From positions 744,001 to 808,000 of the forward strand of contig NZ_PRDB01000001.1 of NCBI RefSeq assembly GCF_002925905.1: a stretch of 64,000 bases of DNA, given 5' to 3'. The notes beneath the pieces are model-generated. The model did no database searches, was not told where the DNA came from, and was given only the letters and a program-made list of their open reading frames with translations. Numbering within the stretch: position 1 is the stretch's first letter; each line of letters opens with the position of its first letter. This DNA is from Klebsiella michiganensis. GTDB taxonomy: Bacteria; Pseudomonadota; Gammaproteobacteria; Enterobacterales; Enterobacteriaceae. Below, in pieces: positions 24,184-31,802 of this stretch. A program made the translations under genes and the position numbers.

Positions 24184-24840
24184 TTAACGGACGCGAATAA
24201 AGCTGCCGTTCGACTGGCGGGTAAATAGCACCTGCTGGCCGCCGCCGGTATCGATAGTCAGCCCGGTGACCACGCCGCTGGCGTTCTGACGGATCTGGAC
24301 CGTCTGCCCGGTCTGCAGTGAGCTTAGCGGTTTACCGGCGCCTTCCACCTGGGCCATGGCGTAAACGTCGGTCGGCGGCAGGTTGTGGTCGCGGAACAGC
24401 TGCGCGAGAGTTTTCCCCGATTCAATACGGTAGGTCCGCCACTGCTGCTCGATGCCGGGAGTCGACTGCGGCTCCTGATAAGGCTGAGATGCGGTCTGCT
24501 GCGGCTGATCCGGCTGCTCATCCTGAATCGGCTCCGGTGCGACCGGCGCCACCTGATCGGCATCGTTGACCGGCGGCGTGTTGGTGATGGGCGGCAGCGG
24601 GACCGCCTGATTGCCGGAAGAGGGCTGCGACTGGGATTGCAGGTTGAGATTCGCCTCGCGGCTGGCCTGAACCGGGCTGCTGTTATCCTCGGAAGGGAGC
24701 AGAACGCCGATAATTACCAGCAGCGCCCCGGCAATGATGCCGCGGCGGTGCATCGGCGGTAGCGGATCCATGAGGCGAAAATGATCCGGGGCGTGCCAGA
24801 TCTTCGCCAGGGTAGATGTCAGTTCAAAGCGCCCGGGCAT
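24184..24840 (-). CDS. ytfB: Cell-division-associated LysM-like/OapA protein YtfB
   Basis: 218 residues from MPGRFELTST, preceded by GCAGGAGG; the frame is open 67 codons further upstream, but that part runs through an ERIC element. A short cytoplasmic N-terminus is followed by one membrane helix (about residues 31-50, IIAGALLVIIGVLLP), a Pro/Gln-rich linker, and a C-terminal OapA/LysM-like domain (WRTYRIESGKTLAQLFRDHNLP onward). E. coli YtfB localises to the septum and binds N-acetylglucosamine-containing glycans; that role is transferred by homology. Confidence 0.92.
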   Translation of the reverse strand: MPGRFELTSTLAKIWHAPDHFRLMDPLPPMHRRGIIAGALLVIIGVLLPSEDNSSPVQASREANLNLQSQSQPSSGNQAVPLPPITNTPPVNDADQVAPVAPEPIQDEQPDQPQQTASQPYQEPQSTPGIEQQWRTYRIESGKTLAQLFRDHNLPPTDVYAMAQVEGAGKPLSSLQTGQTVQIRQNASGVVTGLTIDTGGGQQVLFTRQSNGSFIRVR

Positions 24841-24884
24841 GGCTTTCCTCCTGCTCCGCATATTTTTATCCTGTAAATAAAGTA

Positions 24885-25072
24885 TATACCCTAAATAATT
24901 TAAGTCGCAGGACAAGGTTTGCCTTGAACAGCGCTTGCGCTGGCCCCGTAGGGGCGAGGCCGCAGGCCGAGTAACGCGGCAAGCCAGTAAGTTCCCAGGA
25001 GCATAGATAACTATGTGACTGGGGCGCGCTGGCGAAGCCAACGCTCCTGCAACTTAAAGTATGACGGGTATA
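24885..25072. repeat. ERIC element, long form with about 60-base insertion
   Basis: The ends are TATACCCTAAATAATT (24885) and AAGTATGACGGGTATA (to 25072), the inverted termini of the enterobacterial repetitive intergenic consensus. The core CCCAGGAGCATAGATAACTA (about 24993) followed by TGTGACTGGGG matches the ERIC centre. The canonical element is about 127 bases; this one is 188. The extra bases (about 24917-24975) carry small hairpins (GCCCCGTAGGGGC, GGCCGCAGGCC). It fills most of the 451-base gap between ytfB and fklB; the remaining 220 bases hold only the presumed divergent promoters. Confidence 0.88.
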
Positions 25073-25291
25073 GATGGCTAACTTCCTGAAGGACGAGACA
25101 AAGCTATGTTTCGTGAGGTTAACCTTATCTCTCTATTGTTTCTGTTTCCCTTAGATTTGTCATCATCCAGGCGACAAAGTTTTACCCGTCGTGCTATGGC
25201 TGATATGCTTCCCACCTCTTTTCTCCGCTCGCCGCCTTTCGCAATTTGAAGGCCCGGGAGCATGAGAATCCCCACCAAAAAAGGAACAAAG

Positions 25292-25912
25292 ATGGCAACC
25301 CCAACTTTTGACACGATCGAAGCACAGGCAAGTTACGGTATCGGCTTGCAGGTTGGACAACAGCTGAGCGAATCTGGCCTGCAGGGGCTGCTGCCGGAAG
25401 CGCTGGTCGCGGGTATTGCTGACGCGCTGGAAGGTCAACAGCCGCAGGTGCCGGTGGAAGCCGTTCACCGCGCGCTGCGCGAAATCCACGAACGCGCTGA
25501 CGCCGTGCGTCGCGAGCGTTTCCAGGAAATGGCCGCGGATGGCGAGAAATACCTGGAAGAAAACCGCGAGCGCGAAGGCGTGAACAGCACCGAGTCTGGC
25601 CTGCAGTTCCGCGTTCTGACCCAGGGCGAAGGCCCGATCCCGGCGCGTACTGACCGCGTTCGCGTTCACTACACCGGCAAGCTGATCGACGGCACCGTCT
25701 TCGATAGCTCCGTTGCGCGCGGCGAACCGGCTGAATTCCCGGTGACCGGGGTGATCGGCGGCTGGATTGAAGCGCTGACTCTGATGCCGGTGGGTTCCAA
25801 ATGGGAACTGACGATTCCGCACAGCCTGGCCTACGGCGAGCGCGGCGCGGGCGCATCCATTCCTCCGTTCAGCACCCTGATTTTTGAAGTTGAACTGCTG
25901 GATATTATCTAA
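25292..25912 (+). CDS. fklB: FKBP-type peptidyl-prolyl cis-trans isomerase FklB (FKBP22)
   Basis: 206 residues from [10 protein letters not shown], the family start; AAAGGAAC lies upstream, and an in-frame ATG ten codons earlier is less likely. The N-terminal dimerisation domain (about 1-90, helical) leads into an FKBP domain with [20 protein letters not shown], the active-site strand and [24 protein letters not shown]. One difference from E. coli is VIGGWIEAL where E. coli has VIPGW. The protein is a cytosolic or periplasm-associated folding catalyst. Confidence 0.96.
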   Translation: MATPTFDTIEAQASYGIGLQVGQQLSESGLQGLLPEALVAGIADALEGQQPQVPVEAVHRALREIHERADAVRRERFQEMAADGEKYLEENREREGVNSTESGLQFRVLTQGEGPIPARTDRVRVHYTGKLIDGTVFDSSVARGEPAEFPVTGVIGGWIEALTLMPVGSKWELTIPHSLAYGERGAGASIPPFSTLIFEVELLDII

Positions 25913-26218
25913 ACAGCAGGTGCTTCCTCTCCCGTACGGGGGAGGGAGCCGCTTTAAATAGTGTAAAACCCTTAAGTTGAGCGTTTGGTGGAGCTTTATA
26001 TTGCATATCTGCTTAATGGGTGTATTTTTGTGAGCTGTTTCGCGTAACCGGAGTGATATAACACTCACTTTAAACATAAAATTAACATTATATCTAAATC
26101 ATAGTATTCATCCCTCCGATTCTTACCTAATATCGATAAACCCTCGTTCCGGGGTTAATACGAATGAAGGGCCAGTAGAGCCCGAACAACACAGACAGGT
26201 ACAACAGGAAAAAATCAC
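25913..26218. promoter_or_regulatory. fklB-cycA intergenic region with cycA control sequences
   Basis: This 306-base stretch has no gene. A G+C hairpin (CTCCC...GGGAG, about 25927-25948) follows fklB without a T-tract. The middle (26040-26150) is very A+T-rich and likely holds the cycA promoter. CCTCGTTCCGGGG near 26142 can form a small hairpin in the leader. The CA-rich leader end is listed separately as a GcvB-type target. Confidence 0.6.
26184..26206 (+). promoter_or_regulatory. cycA: CA-rich cycA leader, likely GcvB small-RNA target
   Basis: The leader just upstream of the cycA ribosome-binding site reads GAACAACACAGACAGGTACA, C/A-rich like known GcvB targets whose pairing partner is the G/U-rich R1 region. 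In E. coli, cycA is repressed by GcvB. The gene for GcvB is not in this window, so the assignment rests on composition and homology. Confidence 0.45.
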
Positions 26219-27622
26219 ATGGTAGATCAGGTCAAAGTCGCTGCCGACGAACAGGCTCCGACTGAACAATCGCTGCGGCGAAATCTCACTAACCGGCATA
26301 TTCAGCTTATTGCTATCGGTGGTGCGATTGGCACCGGGCTGTTTATGGGCTCAGGCAAAACCATCAGCCTTGCCGGGCCGTCAATTATTTTTGTTTATAT
26401 GATCATCGGCTTTATGCTGTTTTTCGTCATGCGCGCCATGGGCGAACTGCTGCTGTCGAATCTCGAATACAAGTCGTTCAGCGATTTTGCCGCCGACCTG
26501 CTGGGCCCCTGGGCAGGCTATTTTACCGGCTGGACCTACTGGTTCTGCTGGGTGGTAACCGGGATGGCGGACGTGGTGGCGATCACCGCCTACGCGCAGT
26601 TCTGGTTCCCGGGACTCTCCGACTGGGTCGCCTCGCTGGCGGTCATCCTGCTGCTGCTGGGCCTTAACCTCGCCACCGTGAAGATGTTCGGCGAGATGGA
26701 GTTCTGGTTTGCGATGATCAAAATCGTCGCTATCGTGGCGCTGATTGTCGTCGGCCTGGTGATGGTGATGATGCACTTCCAGTCACCGACCGGCGTAGAG
26801 GCCTCTTTCGCCCATCTGTGGAATGACGGCGGCTGGTTCCCGAAAGGCATCAGCGGATTCTTTGCCGGGTTCCAGATAGCGGTCTTCGCCTTTGTGGGCA
26901 TCGAACTGGTGGGAACCACGGCGGCGGAAACCAAAGATCCTGAGAAATCCCTGCCGCGGGCGATTAACTCAATTCCAATCCGCATCATTATGTTCTACGT
27001 CTTTGCGCTGATCGTGATTATGTCAGTGACGCCGTGGAGCTCCGTCGTGCCGTCAAAGAGCCCGTTCGTTGAGCTGTTTGTGCTGGTCGGGCTGCCGGCG
27101 GCGGCAAGCCTGATCAACTTCGTGGTGCTGACCTCGGCGGCCTCTTCCGCTAACAGCGGCGTGTTTTCCACCAGCCGTATGCTGTTCGGTCTGGCGCAGG
27201 ACGGACAGGCGCCGAAAATGTTCGCCAAGCTGTCGAAGCGCGCGGTACCGGCGAAAGGCCTGACCTTCTCCTGTATGTGTCTGCTGGGCGGCGTGGTCAT
27301 GCTGATGGTCAATCCAAGCGTGATCGCGGCGTTTACCATGATTACCACGGTGTCGGCGATCCTGTTTATGTTCGTCTGGACGATTATCCTGTGCTCGTAT
27401 CTGGCCTATCGCAGAAAGCGTCCGCAGCTGCATGAGCAGTCCAAATATAAGATGCCGCTGGGCAAACTGATGTGCTGGGTGTGCATGGCATTCTTCGTCT
27501 TTGTGCTGGTCCTGCTGACGCTGGAAGCCGATACCCGCGAAGCGCTGATGGTGACCCCGCTGTGGTTTGTGCTGCTCGGCGCGGGCTGGCTGTTTGCCGG
27601 CAAGAAGCGCCTGGCGAAATAA
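26219..27622 (+). CDS. cycA: D-serine/D-alanine/glycine:proton symporter CycA
   Basis: 467 residues (E. coli 470), 12 membrane segments, of the amino-acid-polyamine-organocation family. It takes up glycine, D-alanine, D-serine and D-cycloserine across the inner membrane. Helix 1 shows the substrate-binding break IAIGGAIGTGLFMGSG. FVGIELVGTTAAETKDPEKSLP lies between helices 6 and 7. CAGGAAA precedes the ATG. A terminator follows about 90 bases later. Confidence 0.96.
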   Translation: MVDQVKVAADEQAPTEQSLRRNLTNRHIQLIAIGGAIGTGLFMGSGKTISLAGPSIIFVYMIIGFMLFFVMRAMGELLLSNLEYKSFSDFAADLLGPWAGYFTGWTYWFCWVVTGMADVVAITAYAQFWFPGLSDWVASLAVILLLLGLNLATVKMFGEMEFWFAMIKIVAIVALIVVGLVMVMMHFQSPTGVEASFAHLWNDGGWFPKGISGFFAGFQIAVFAFVGIELVGTTAAETKDPEKSLPRAINSIPIRIIMFYVFALIVIMSVTPWSSVVPSKSPFVELFVLVGLPAAASLINFVVLTSAASSANSGVFSTSRMLFGLAQDGQAPKMFAKLSKRAVPAKGLTFSCMCLLGGVVMLMVNPSVIAAFTMITTVSAILFMFVWTIILCSYLAYRRKRPQLHEQSKYKMPLGKLMCWVCMAFFVFVLVLLTLEADTREALMVTPLWFVLLGAGWLFAGKKRLAK

Positions 27623-27667
27623 AAAATCTTCGGCAGCGGTTTTTAACGTTGCTTGCAACGGTCCGTC

Positions 27668-27692
27668 ATAAAAAAGGCCACCCGGGGTGGCC
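27668..27692 (-). terminator. Terminator of ytfE (minus strand)
   Basis: The stem GGCCACCC/GGGTGGCC (27676-27692) is preceded on the plus strand by a run of A (27669-27675), which reads as a T-tract on the minus strand. It lies 45 bases downstream of the ytfE stop. Confidence 0.75.
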
Positions 27693-27713
27693 AATAAGAC
27701 TGACAATGTCGAG

Positions 27714-27735
27714 GGCGCCTGCGGGCGCCTTTTTA
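27714..27735 (+). terminator. Terminator of cycA (plus strand)
   Basis: The GGCGCC stem (27714-27719, 27724-27729) with TGCG loop is followed by TTTTT. It abuts the stop codon of the convergent ytfE. Confidence 0.8.
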
Positions 27736-27736
27736 T

Positions 27737-28399
27737 TTACTTTCCGGCGAGGGCACGCGGGAACAGTACGTTATTTTCAAGGCTGATGTGCTCCATCAGG
27801 TCATCAATCAGCTCGTTGATGCCGTTGTACATCGCTTTCCAGGTAGTGCAGGCTTCCGCCGGCGGCGTCACGTTCTGCGTGATGTGCTTAATCACCTCCA
27901 GCAGCTCGCCCGCTTCATCATGCTCGCTTTCCATGACGCTGATAGGACCGCCGGCCTGCGTTCCCATGCCCTGTTTGATCATCGGGAACAGAATCTGCTC
28001 CTCTTTCATCATATGGCTGGAAAGCTCCTGGTGCAGCATGGTCAGATACTTGGTTAAGCCTTTCGGAACGTTGGGCTTGTCGGCGTGAACGCGCTCGACT
28101 TTAGTGGCCTGTAAAATCAGCTCCGGCAGCTGCTCGCGATGCCGGTCGTGATAGCGAACGATAATGTGATCGATGATTTCCGCATAGGGCGCAGCCCGCC
28201 AGTCGCGCTCTACCGGCTCTTCCGCCAGTTTGGCCAGCTCGGCTTCAATCACCGCGACGTCCAGTTCTTTGCGAGACGCCGCGCGCTCCAGCGTCTGTTT
28301 GCCGCCGCAGCAGTAGTCCATATCGTATTGACGGAACAGCGCGGAGGCGCGCGGAATCGTCAGCGCCAGCTCGCCTAAAGGTTGGTCACGGAAAGCCAT
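27737..28399 (-). CDS. ytfE: Iron-sulfur cluster repair protein YtfE (RIC)
   Basis: 220 residues, the E. coli length. A di-iron protein, it repairs [Fe-S] clusters damaged by nitric oxide and oxidative stress. The N-terminal ScdA_N domain carries the Cys-Cys pair in [11 protein letters not shown] (Cys30-Cys31). The C-terminal hemerythrin-like four-helix bundle has His/Glu ligands in [42 protein letters not shown] and [14 protein letters not shown]. An NsrR-like palindrome is centred about 38 bases upstream of the start codon, linking it to nsrR in this window. Confidence 0.97.
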   Translation of the reverse strand: MAFRDQPLGELALTIPRASALFRQYDMDYCCGGKQTLERAASRKELDVAVIEAELAKLAEEPVERDWRAAPYAEIIDHIIVRYHDRHREQLPELILQATKVERVHADKPNVPKGLTKYLTMLHQELSSHMMKEEQILFPMIKQGMGTQAGGPISVMESEHDEAGELLEVIKHITQNVTPPAEACTTWKAMYNGINELIDDLMEHISLENNVLFPRALAGK

Positions 28400-28425
28400 A
28401 GCAGTTACCTCGTCATCAAGAATAT

Positions 28426-28448
28426 AAGTTGTATTTTAAATGCATCTT
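28426..28448 (-). promoter_or_regulatory. NsrR-binding site upstream of ytfE
   Basis: The 23-base palindrome has half-sites AAGTTGTATTT and AAATGCATCTT around one central T. The second half-site is the NsrR consensus half (AAGATGCATTT reversed), and 9 of 11 positions are symmetrical. It lies 27-49 bases upstream of the ytfE start codon, where repression is expected. Confidence 0.82.
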
Positions 28449-28481
28449 ATGTTCCTGGGAATACCCCTTTAGGATACCAGG

Positions 28482-29453
28482 CTATTTTTTCTCGCTGACC
28501 AGCTCCTGCAGCGCGGGCTTTTCCGGGCGGGCACGCACGGCGGACACCACGCCGAGCACCAGCAGCAGGATACCGCTGAAGGTGAGAAGCGGGGGCAGGC
28601 TCTGGCGCAGAATAAAGGTATACAGCAGTCCGGCAAGGGTTTCGAAGACGATCAGCGGCCCGAGGATCACCGTTGGCAGACGCTGGCTGGCAACGTTCCA
28701 GCACCACGCGCCGACCCATGAACAGAAGATAGCGATCGCCAGCATCAGGGTGACAAACACCGCCGGGCGCGGGCCGAAGGGGAGCGGAAAGTCCGCGTGC
28801 TGGCCGTGCAGCCACCCGCAGGCGATAAGGTATCCGGCCAGGGATACCGGCAGGGTCACCAGCGCCTGCGCGGTGGCCCACATCATCGGCGGTTTATCCG
28901 GATTTTCCCGCAGCCAGCGGGCGTTGCGCAGCGCGTACCAGGCCCAGCATACCACCGAGATCAGCGCCAGCGCGATACCGGAGCCGTAGCGCCACGGGCT
29001 GAAATCGGGTAAGCCCTGATGCAGCTCGGCGATATTGACGCACGCCAAGCCGAGGGCAATACAGACCAGCGCCGGGAACAGGCGTCGCCACGGCAGCTTG
29101 CCGTCGCGCTGGCTATAGAGCAGGTTGGCGAAAACCGGCAGCACGACCGGCAGGGTGCCGATAATCATCGTCGATACCGGCGCGCCGGTACGCTGAATCG
29201 CGCTGGCCAGGCAGACGTAATAGATTAAGTTGCCCATCATGGTCAGCCCCAGCGCCGTCCACCAGTCTTTCCCGGTGAGCTGGCGCAGCCGCGCGCGGCC
29301 CAGCCAGGCCAGCGGCAGGGCGATCAGCCCCAGCGCCAGATAGCGCCCCATCGACTGTAAAACCGCCGGGTATTCCGGCACCAGTAAAGGACCCACGAAT
29401 ATCAATCCCCACATCAGCCCTGCCAGCAGGGCGTACAGCACACCACTAATCAT
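28482..29453 (-). CDS. ytfF: EamA/DMT-family inner-membrane transporter YtfF
   Basis: 323 residues from MISGVLYALLAGLMWG; the ATG four codons upstream is rejected because GGAAGG lies 8 bases before the chosen one. Ten hydrophobic segments form two EamA repeats, with GNLIYYVCLASAIQRTGAPVSTMIIGTLPVVLP in the first and VASQRLPTVILGPLIVFETLAGLLYTF in the second. Substrate unknown. It follows an AraC-family gene in the same direction after 75 bases, suggesting co-transcription or control by that regulator. Confidence 0.9.
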   Translation of the reverse strand: MISGVLYALLAGLMWGLIFVGPLLVPEYPAVLQSMGRYLALGLIALPLAWLGRARLRQLTGKDWWTALGLTMMGNLIYYVCLASAIQRTGAPVSTMIIGTLPVVLPVFANLLYSQRDGKLPWRRLFPALVCIALGLACVNIAELHQGLPDFSPWRYGSGIALALISVVCWAWYALRNARWLRENPDKPPMMWATAQALVTLPVSLAGYLIACGWLHGQHADFPLPFGPRPAVFVTLMLAIAIFCSWVGAWCWNVASQRLPTVILGPLIVFETLAGLLYTFILRQSLPPLLTFSGILLLVLGVVSAVRARPEKPALQELVSEKK

Positions 29454-29528
29454 CACGCCTTCCATTACTTTTTTCGTTGGCGACAGTGTAGGCGAGGCAA
29501 AAGCGGGAATATTGTATGAGGTTGCGCA

Positions 29529-30353
29529 TTAGCGCGGGAGAACCTGCTTTTGATAACGTACCGGCGTAATGCCGTAGCGGCGGGTGAACGCGCGCGTCAG
29601 GTGCGACTGGTCGGTCAGCCCGGCGGCGAGAGCAACGTCGGCGGCGGGCATGCCGTGGGTGAGAAACGCTTTGGCGCGCCACAGGCGAATCGCCATCAGC
29701 ATCTGGTGCGGCGTAACGTGGAAGTGCGCTTTGAACTGGCGCTGGAAATGGTACGGGCTCAGCGCCGCCACCTGCGCCAGCTCATCGAGGGTCACCGTAC
29801 GCATATAGTTGTCGTGCAGATAGTCGCGCACCCGCTCGAAGCGGTGGCGGGCTTCGGGCAGCGCAGCGGCGTGATGGGCAAACGGGCGGAAGGTATCGAT
29901 CAAATCCAGCAGCAGGCCCTGCTGCGCCAGCGGATCGTCAGTATGCCACAGGCCGTAGATGAGATTGCCGATTTGCCGGGAGCGCAGGGGATCCTGGCGA
30001 ACCACCTCGCTGAACCACCAGTGGCGTTCGCCGGTCACCTCTTCCAGCGTATCCGGGTCGAGATAAATCATCCGATAGCGCCAGCCGTCGGCGGTCTCTG
30101 CCTCGCCGGTGTGCAGCTCATCGGGGTTCATGGTGACGATCGAGTTAACCGAAGCCACGTGCTGGCTGCCGCGATAGCGAAAACGCTCGGCGCCGAGCTC
30201 GATCGCGCCGATACCAAAGGCTTCATGGGTGTGCGGTTCAAAGGCGTAGCGGGAGATATGGGCATGGTACAGCTCAACGCCGGGCAGCTGCGCCAGATGG
30301 CGAAAGCGCGCGCTGTCTCTTTCATCACTGAACTGTTCTGGTACGCCTTGCAT
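29529..30353 (-). CDS. AraC-family transcriptional regulator, cupin sensor
   Basis: 274 residues from MQGVPEQFSDERD, chosen because GGGAG sits 8 bases upstream; an ATG seven codons earlier has no ribosome-binding site. The N-terminal cupin (AraC_binding-like, about 20-110, HAHISRYAFEPHTHEAFGIG and MNPDELHTGEA) precedes two helix-turn-helix motifs (LDELAQVAALSPYHFQRQFKAHF and AADVALAAGLTDQSHLTRAF). The His-rich cupin motif could bind a metal or small polar ligand. E. coli lacks this gene next to ytfF. AraC-EamA pairs are common, so control of ytfF is likely but unproven. Confidence 0.88.
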   Translation of the reverse strand: MQGVPEQFSDERDSARFRHLAQLPGVELYHAHISRYAFEPHTHEAFGIGAIELGAERFRYRGSQHVASVNSIVTMNPDELHTGEAETADGWRYRMIYLDPDTLEEVTGERHWWFSEVVRQDPLRSRQIGNLIYGLWHTDDPLAQQGLLLDLIDTFRPFAHHAAALPEARHRFERVRDYLHDNYMRTVTLDELAQVAALSPYHFQRQFKAHFHVTPHQMLMAIRLWRAKAFLTHGMPAADVALAAGLTDQSHLTRAFTRRYGITPVRYQKQVLPR

Positions 30354-30433
30354 GCGATAACTCCCGACGGACATCCGTGCATTATTGAGGATGGCCCGCC
30401 GGGATGCTACAAAAATTAACCACTATGTAACAG

Positions 30434-31282
30434 TTACAGAATGCCTTTGACGCTCTCTGCCAGCGTCGTGGTTGGGCGACCGATGAGCTTACTCAGGGTG
30501 CGGCTATCGTCGAACAGACCGCCTTTGGACGCGCCGGTATCAGAATCCGCCAGCATGTCAGCCAGGCCAGCGGGCAGGCCTACGCCCTTCAGCGCGGCGG
30601 CGAAGTCGGCTTCGCTGAGGTTTTGATACACCACGTTTTTACCGCTTTGTTTGCTCAGCTCAGCGGCCAGTTCGCTCAGCGTCCACGCTTCATCGCCCGC
30701 CAGCTCGTACACTTTTCCGGCATGGCCCTCTTCGGCGATAACGCGAGCGGCGGCGGCGGCGTAGTCCGCGCGGGTGGCGGAGGCGATTTTGCCGTTACCG
30801 GCCGCGCCGATAAATACGCCATGCTCAATCGACGGCGGCGCGCTGGCAAGGTAGTTTTCGGTGTACCAGCCGTTGCGCAGCAGGGCATACGCAATGCCGG
30901 AGTCGGCGAGCATTTTCTCGGTGGCGATATGCTCATCCGCCAGCCCCAGCGGGGAGGTATCGGCGTGCAGCAGGCTGGTGTAGGCGATAAATTTCACGCC
31001 GGCGGCTTTCGCCGCGTTAATCACGTTGCTGTGCTGGACGGCGCGCTGGCCGACTTCGCTGGACGAGATCAGCAGGAGTTTGTCCACGCCCTGCAGGGCG
31101 GCGGTCAGCGCGGCTTCATCGCTGTAGTCGGCCTGACGAACCACTACGCCCTTTTGGCTCAGCGATTCGGCCTTCGCCGGGTTGCGCACGATAGCCACAA
31201 CCTGGCCTGCGGGGACGGTAGTTAACAGATTTTCCAGGACGTGCTGGCCAAGCTGGCCGGTTGCGCCGGTAATTGCGATCAT
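30434..31282 (-). CDS. qorB: NAD(P)H:quinone oxidoreductase 2, QorB
   Basis: 282 residues (E. coli 286). An NmrA-like atypical short-chain dehydrogenase fold has the Rossmann motif GATGQLGQHV at the N-terminus and NADPH specificity from the RNPAK segment. It reduces quinones with NADPH. SSSEVGQRA and AYTSLLHADTSPLGLADEH surround the active site. AAGGAG lies 8 bases before the ATG. It is divergent from the HxlR regulator qorR, which is expected to control it. Confidence 0.95.
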   Translation of the reverse strand: MIAITGATGQLGQHVLENLLTTVPAGQVVAIVRNPAKAESLSQKGVVVRQADYSDEAALTAALQGVDKLLLISSSEVGQRAVQHSNVINAAKAAGVKFIAYTSLLHADTSPLGLADEHIATEKMLADSGIAYALLRNGWYTENYLASAPPSIEHGVFIGAAGNGKIASATRADYAAAAARVIAEEGHAGKVYELAGDEAWTLSELAAELSKQSGKNVVYQNLSEADFAAALKGVGLPAGLADMLADSDTGASKGGLFDDSRTLSKLIGRPTTTLAESVKGIL

Positions 31283-31366
31283 AGGTCTTCTCCTTCGTGT
31301 TCATTGGCAGTTGTGGTAAGCTAACACCTTAACTAACTTTTAGTAAGTACGTACAAAAAGGTAAGT
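31283..31366. promoter_or_regulatory. Divergent qorB/qorR control region
   Basis: This 84-base gap carries ACTTTTAGTAAGTACGTACAAAAA, with the perfect palindrome GTACGTAC and a longer imperfect dyad around AGTAAGTACGTAC. An HxlR-family redox regulator encoded beside it probably binds here. The exact operator cannot be fixed from one sequence. Confidence 0.45.
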
Positions 31367-31750
31367 ATGAATATGGCGAATCTGACGCTGAGCGAGCAGC
31401 TACGCAACGGCAACCTGTTTGCCGAACAGTGCCCCTCGCGGGAAGTGCTCAAGCACGTGACCAGCCGCTGGGGCGTACTGATTTTGGTGTCCCTGCGCGA
31501 TGGCACCCATCGGTTTAGCGATCTGCGGCGTAAGATCGGCGGCGTCAGCGAAAAGATGCTGGCCCAGTCGCTCCAGGCGCTGGAGCAGGATGGCTTTCTT
31601 AACCGCGTGTCGTACCCGGTGGTACCGCCGCACGTTGAATATAGTCTGACTCCGCTCGGTGAGCAGGTGAGCGAGAAGGTGGCGGCGCTGGCGGACTGGA
31701 TTGAGCTGAACCTGCCCGCGGTTCTGGCGAACCACGAACAGGTAGCCTGA
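31367..31750 (+). CDS. ytfH: HxlR-family redox-sensing regulator YtfH (QorR)
   Basis: 127 residues (E. coli 126). A winged helix-turn-helix of the HxlR/DUF24 type: CPSREVLKHVTSRWGVLILVSL, then FSDLRRKIGGVSEKMLAQSLQALEQDGF as recognition helix and wing. The conserved N-terminal Cys (FAEQCPSR) is the likely thiol switch for quinones or electrophiles. It is divergent from qorB. AAAGGTAAGT precedes the ATG; another ATG two codons in is possible. Confidence 0.93.
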   Translation: MNMANLTLSEQLRNGNLFAEQCPSREVLKHVTSRWGVLILVSLRDGTHRFSDLRRKIGGVSEKMLAQSLQALEQDGFLNRVSYPVVPPHVEYSLTPLGEQVSEKVAALADWIELNLPAVLANHEQVA

Positions 31751-31802
31751 GGGTGATGCCAGGGTAGCCCCGGTAAGCGCAGCACAACCGGGGAACCGGC
31801 AA

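Noticed and set aside
24841-25041. N-terminal extension of ytfB by 67 codons
   Set aside because: It translates the ERIC element; the family start has a strong AGGAGG site at 24840.
29550-30419. 289-codon plus-strand frame opposite the AraC regulator
   Set aside because: Complement of a gene with clear domain structure; its composition is that of a G+C-rich antisense frame and there is no start signal.
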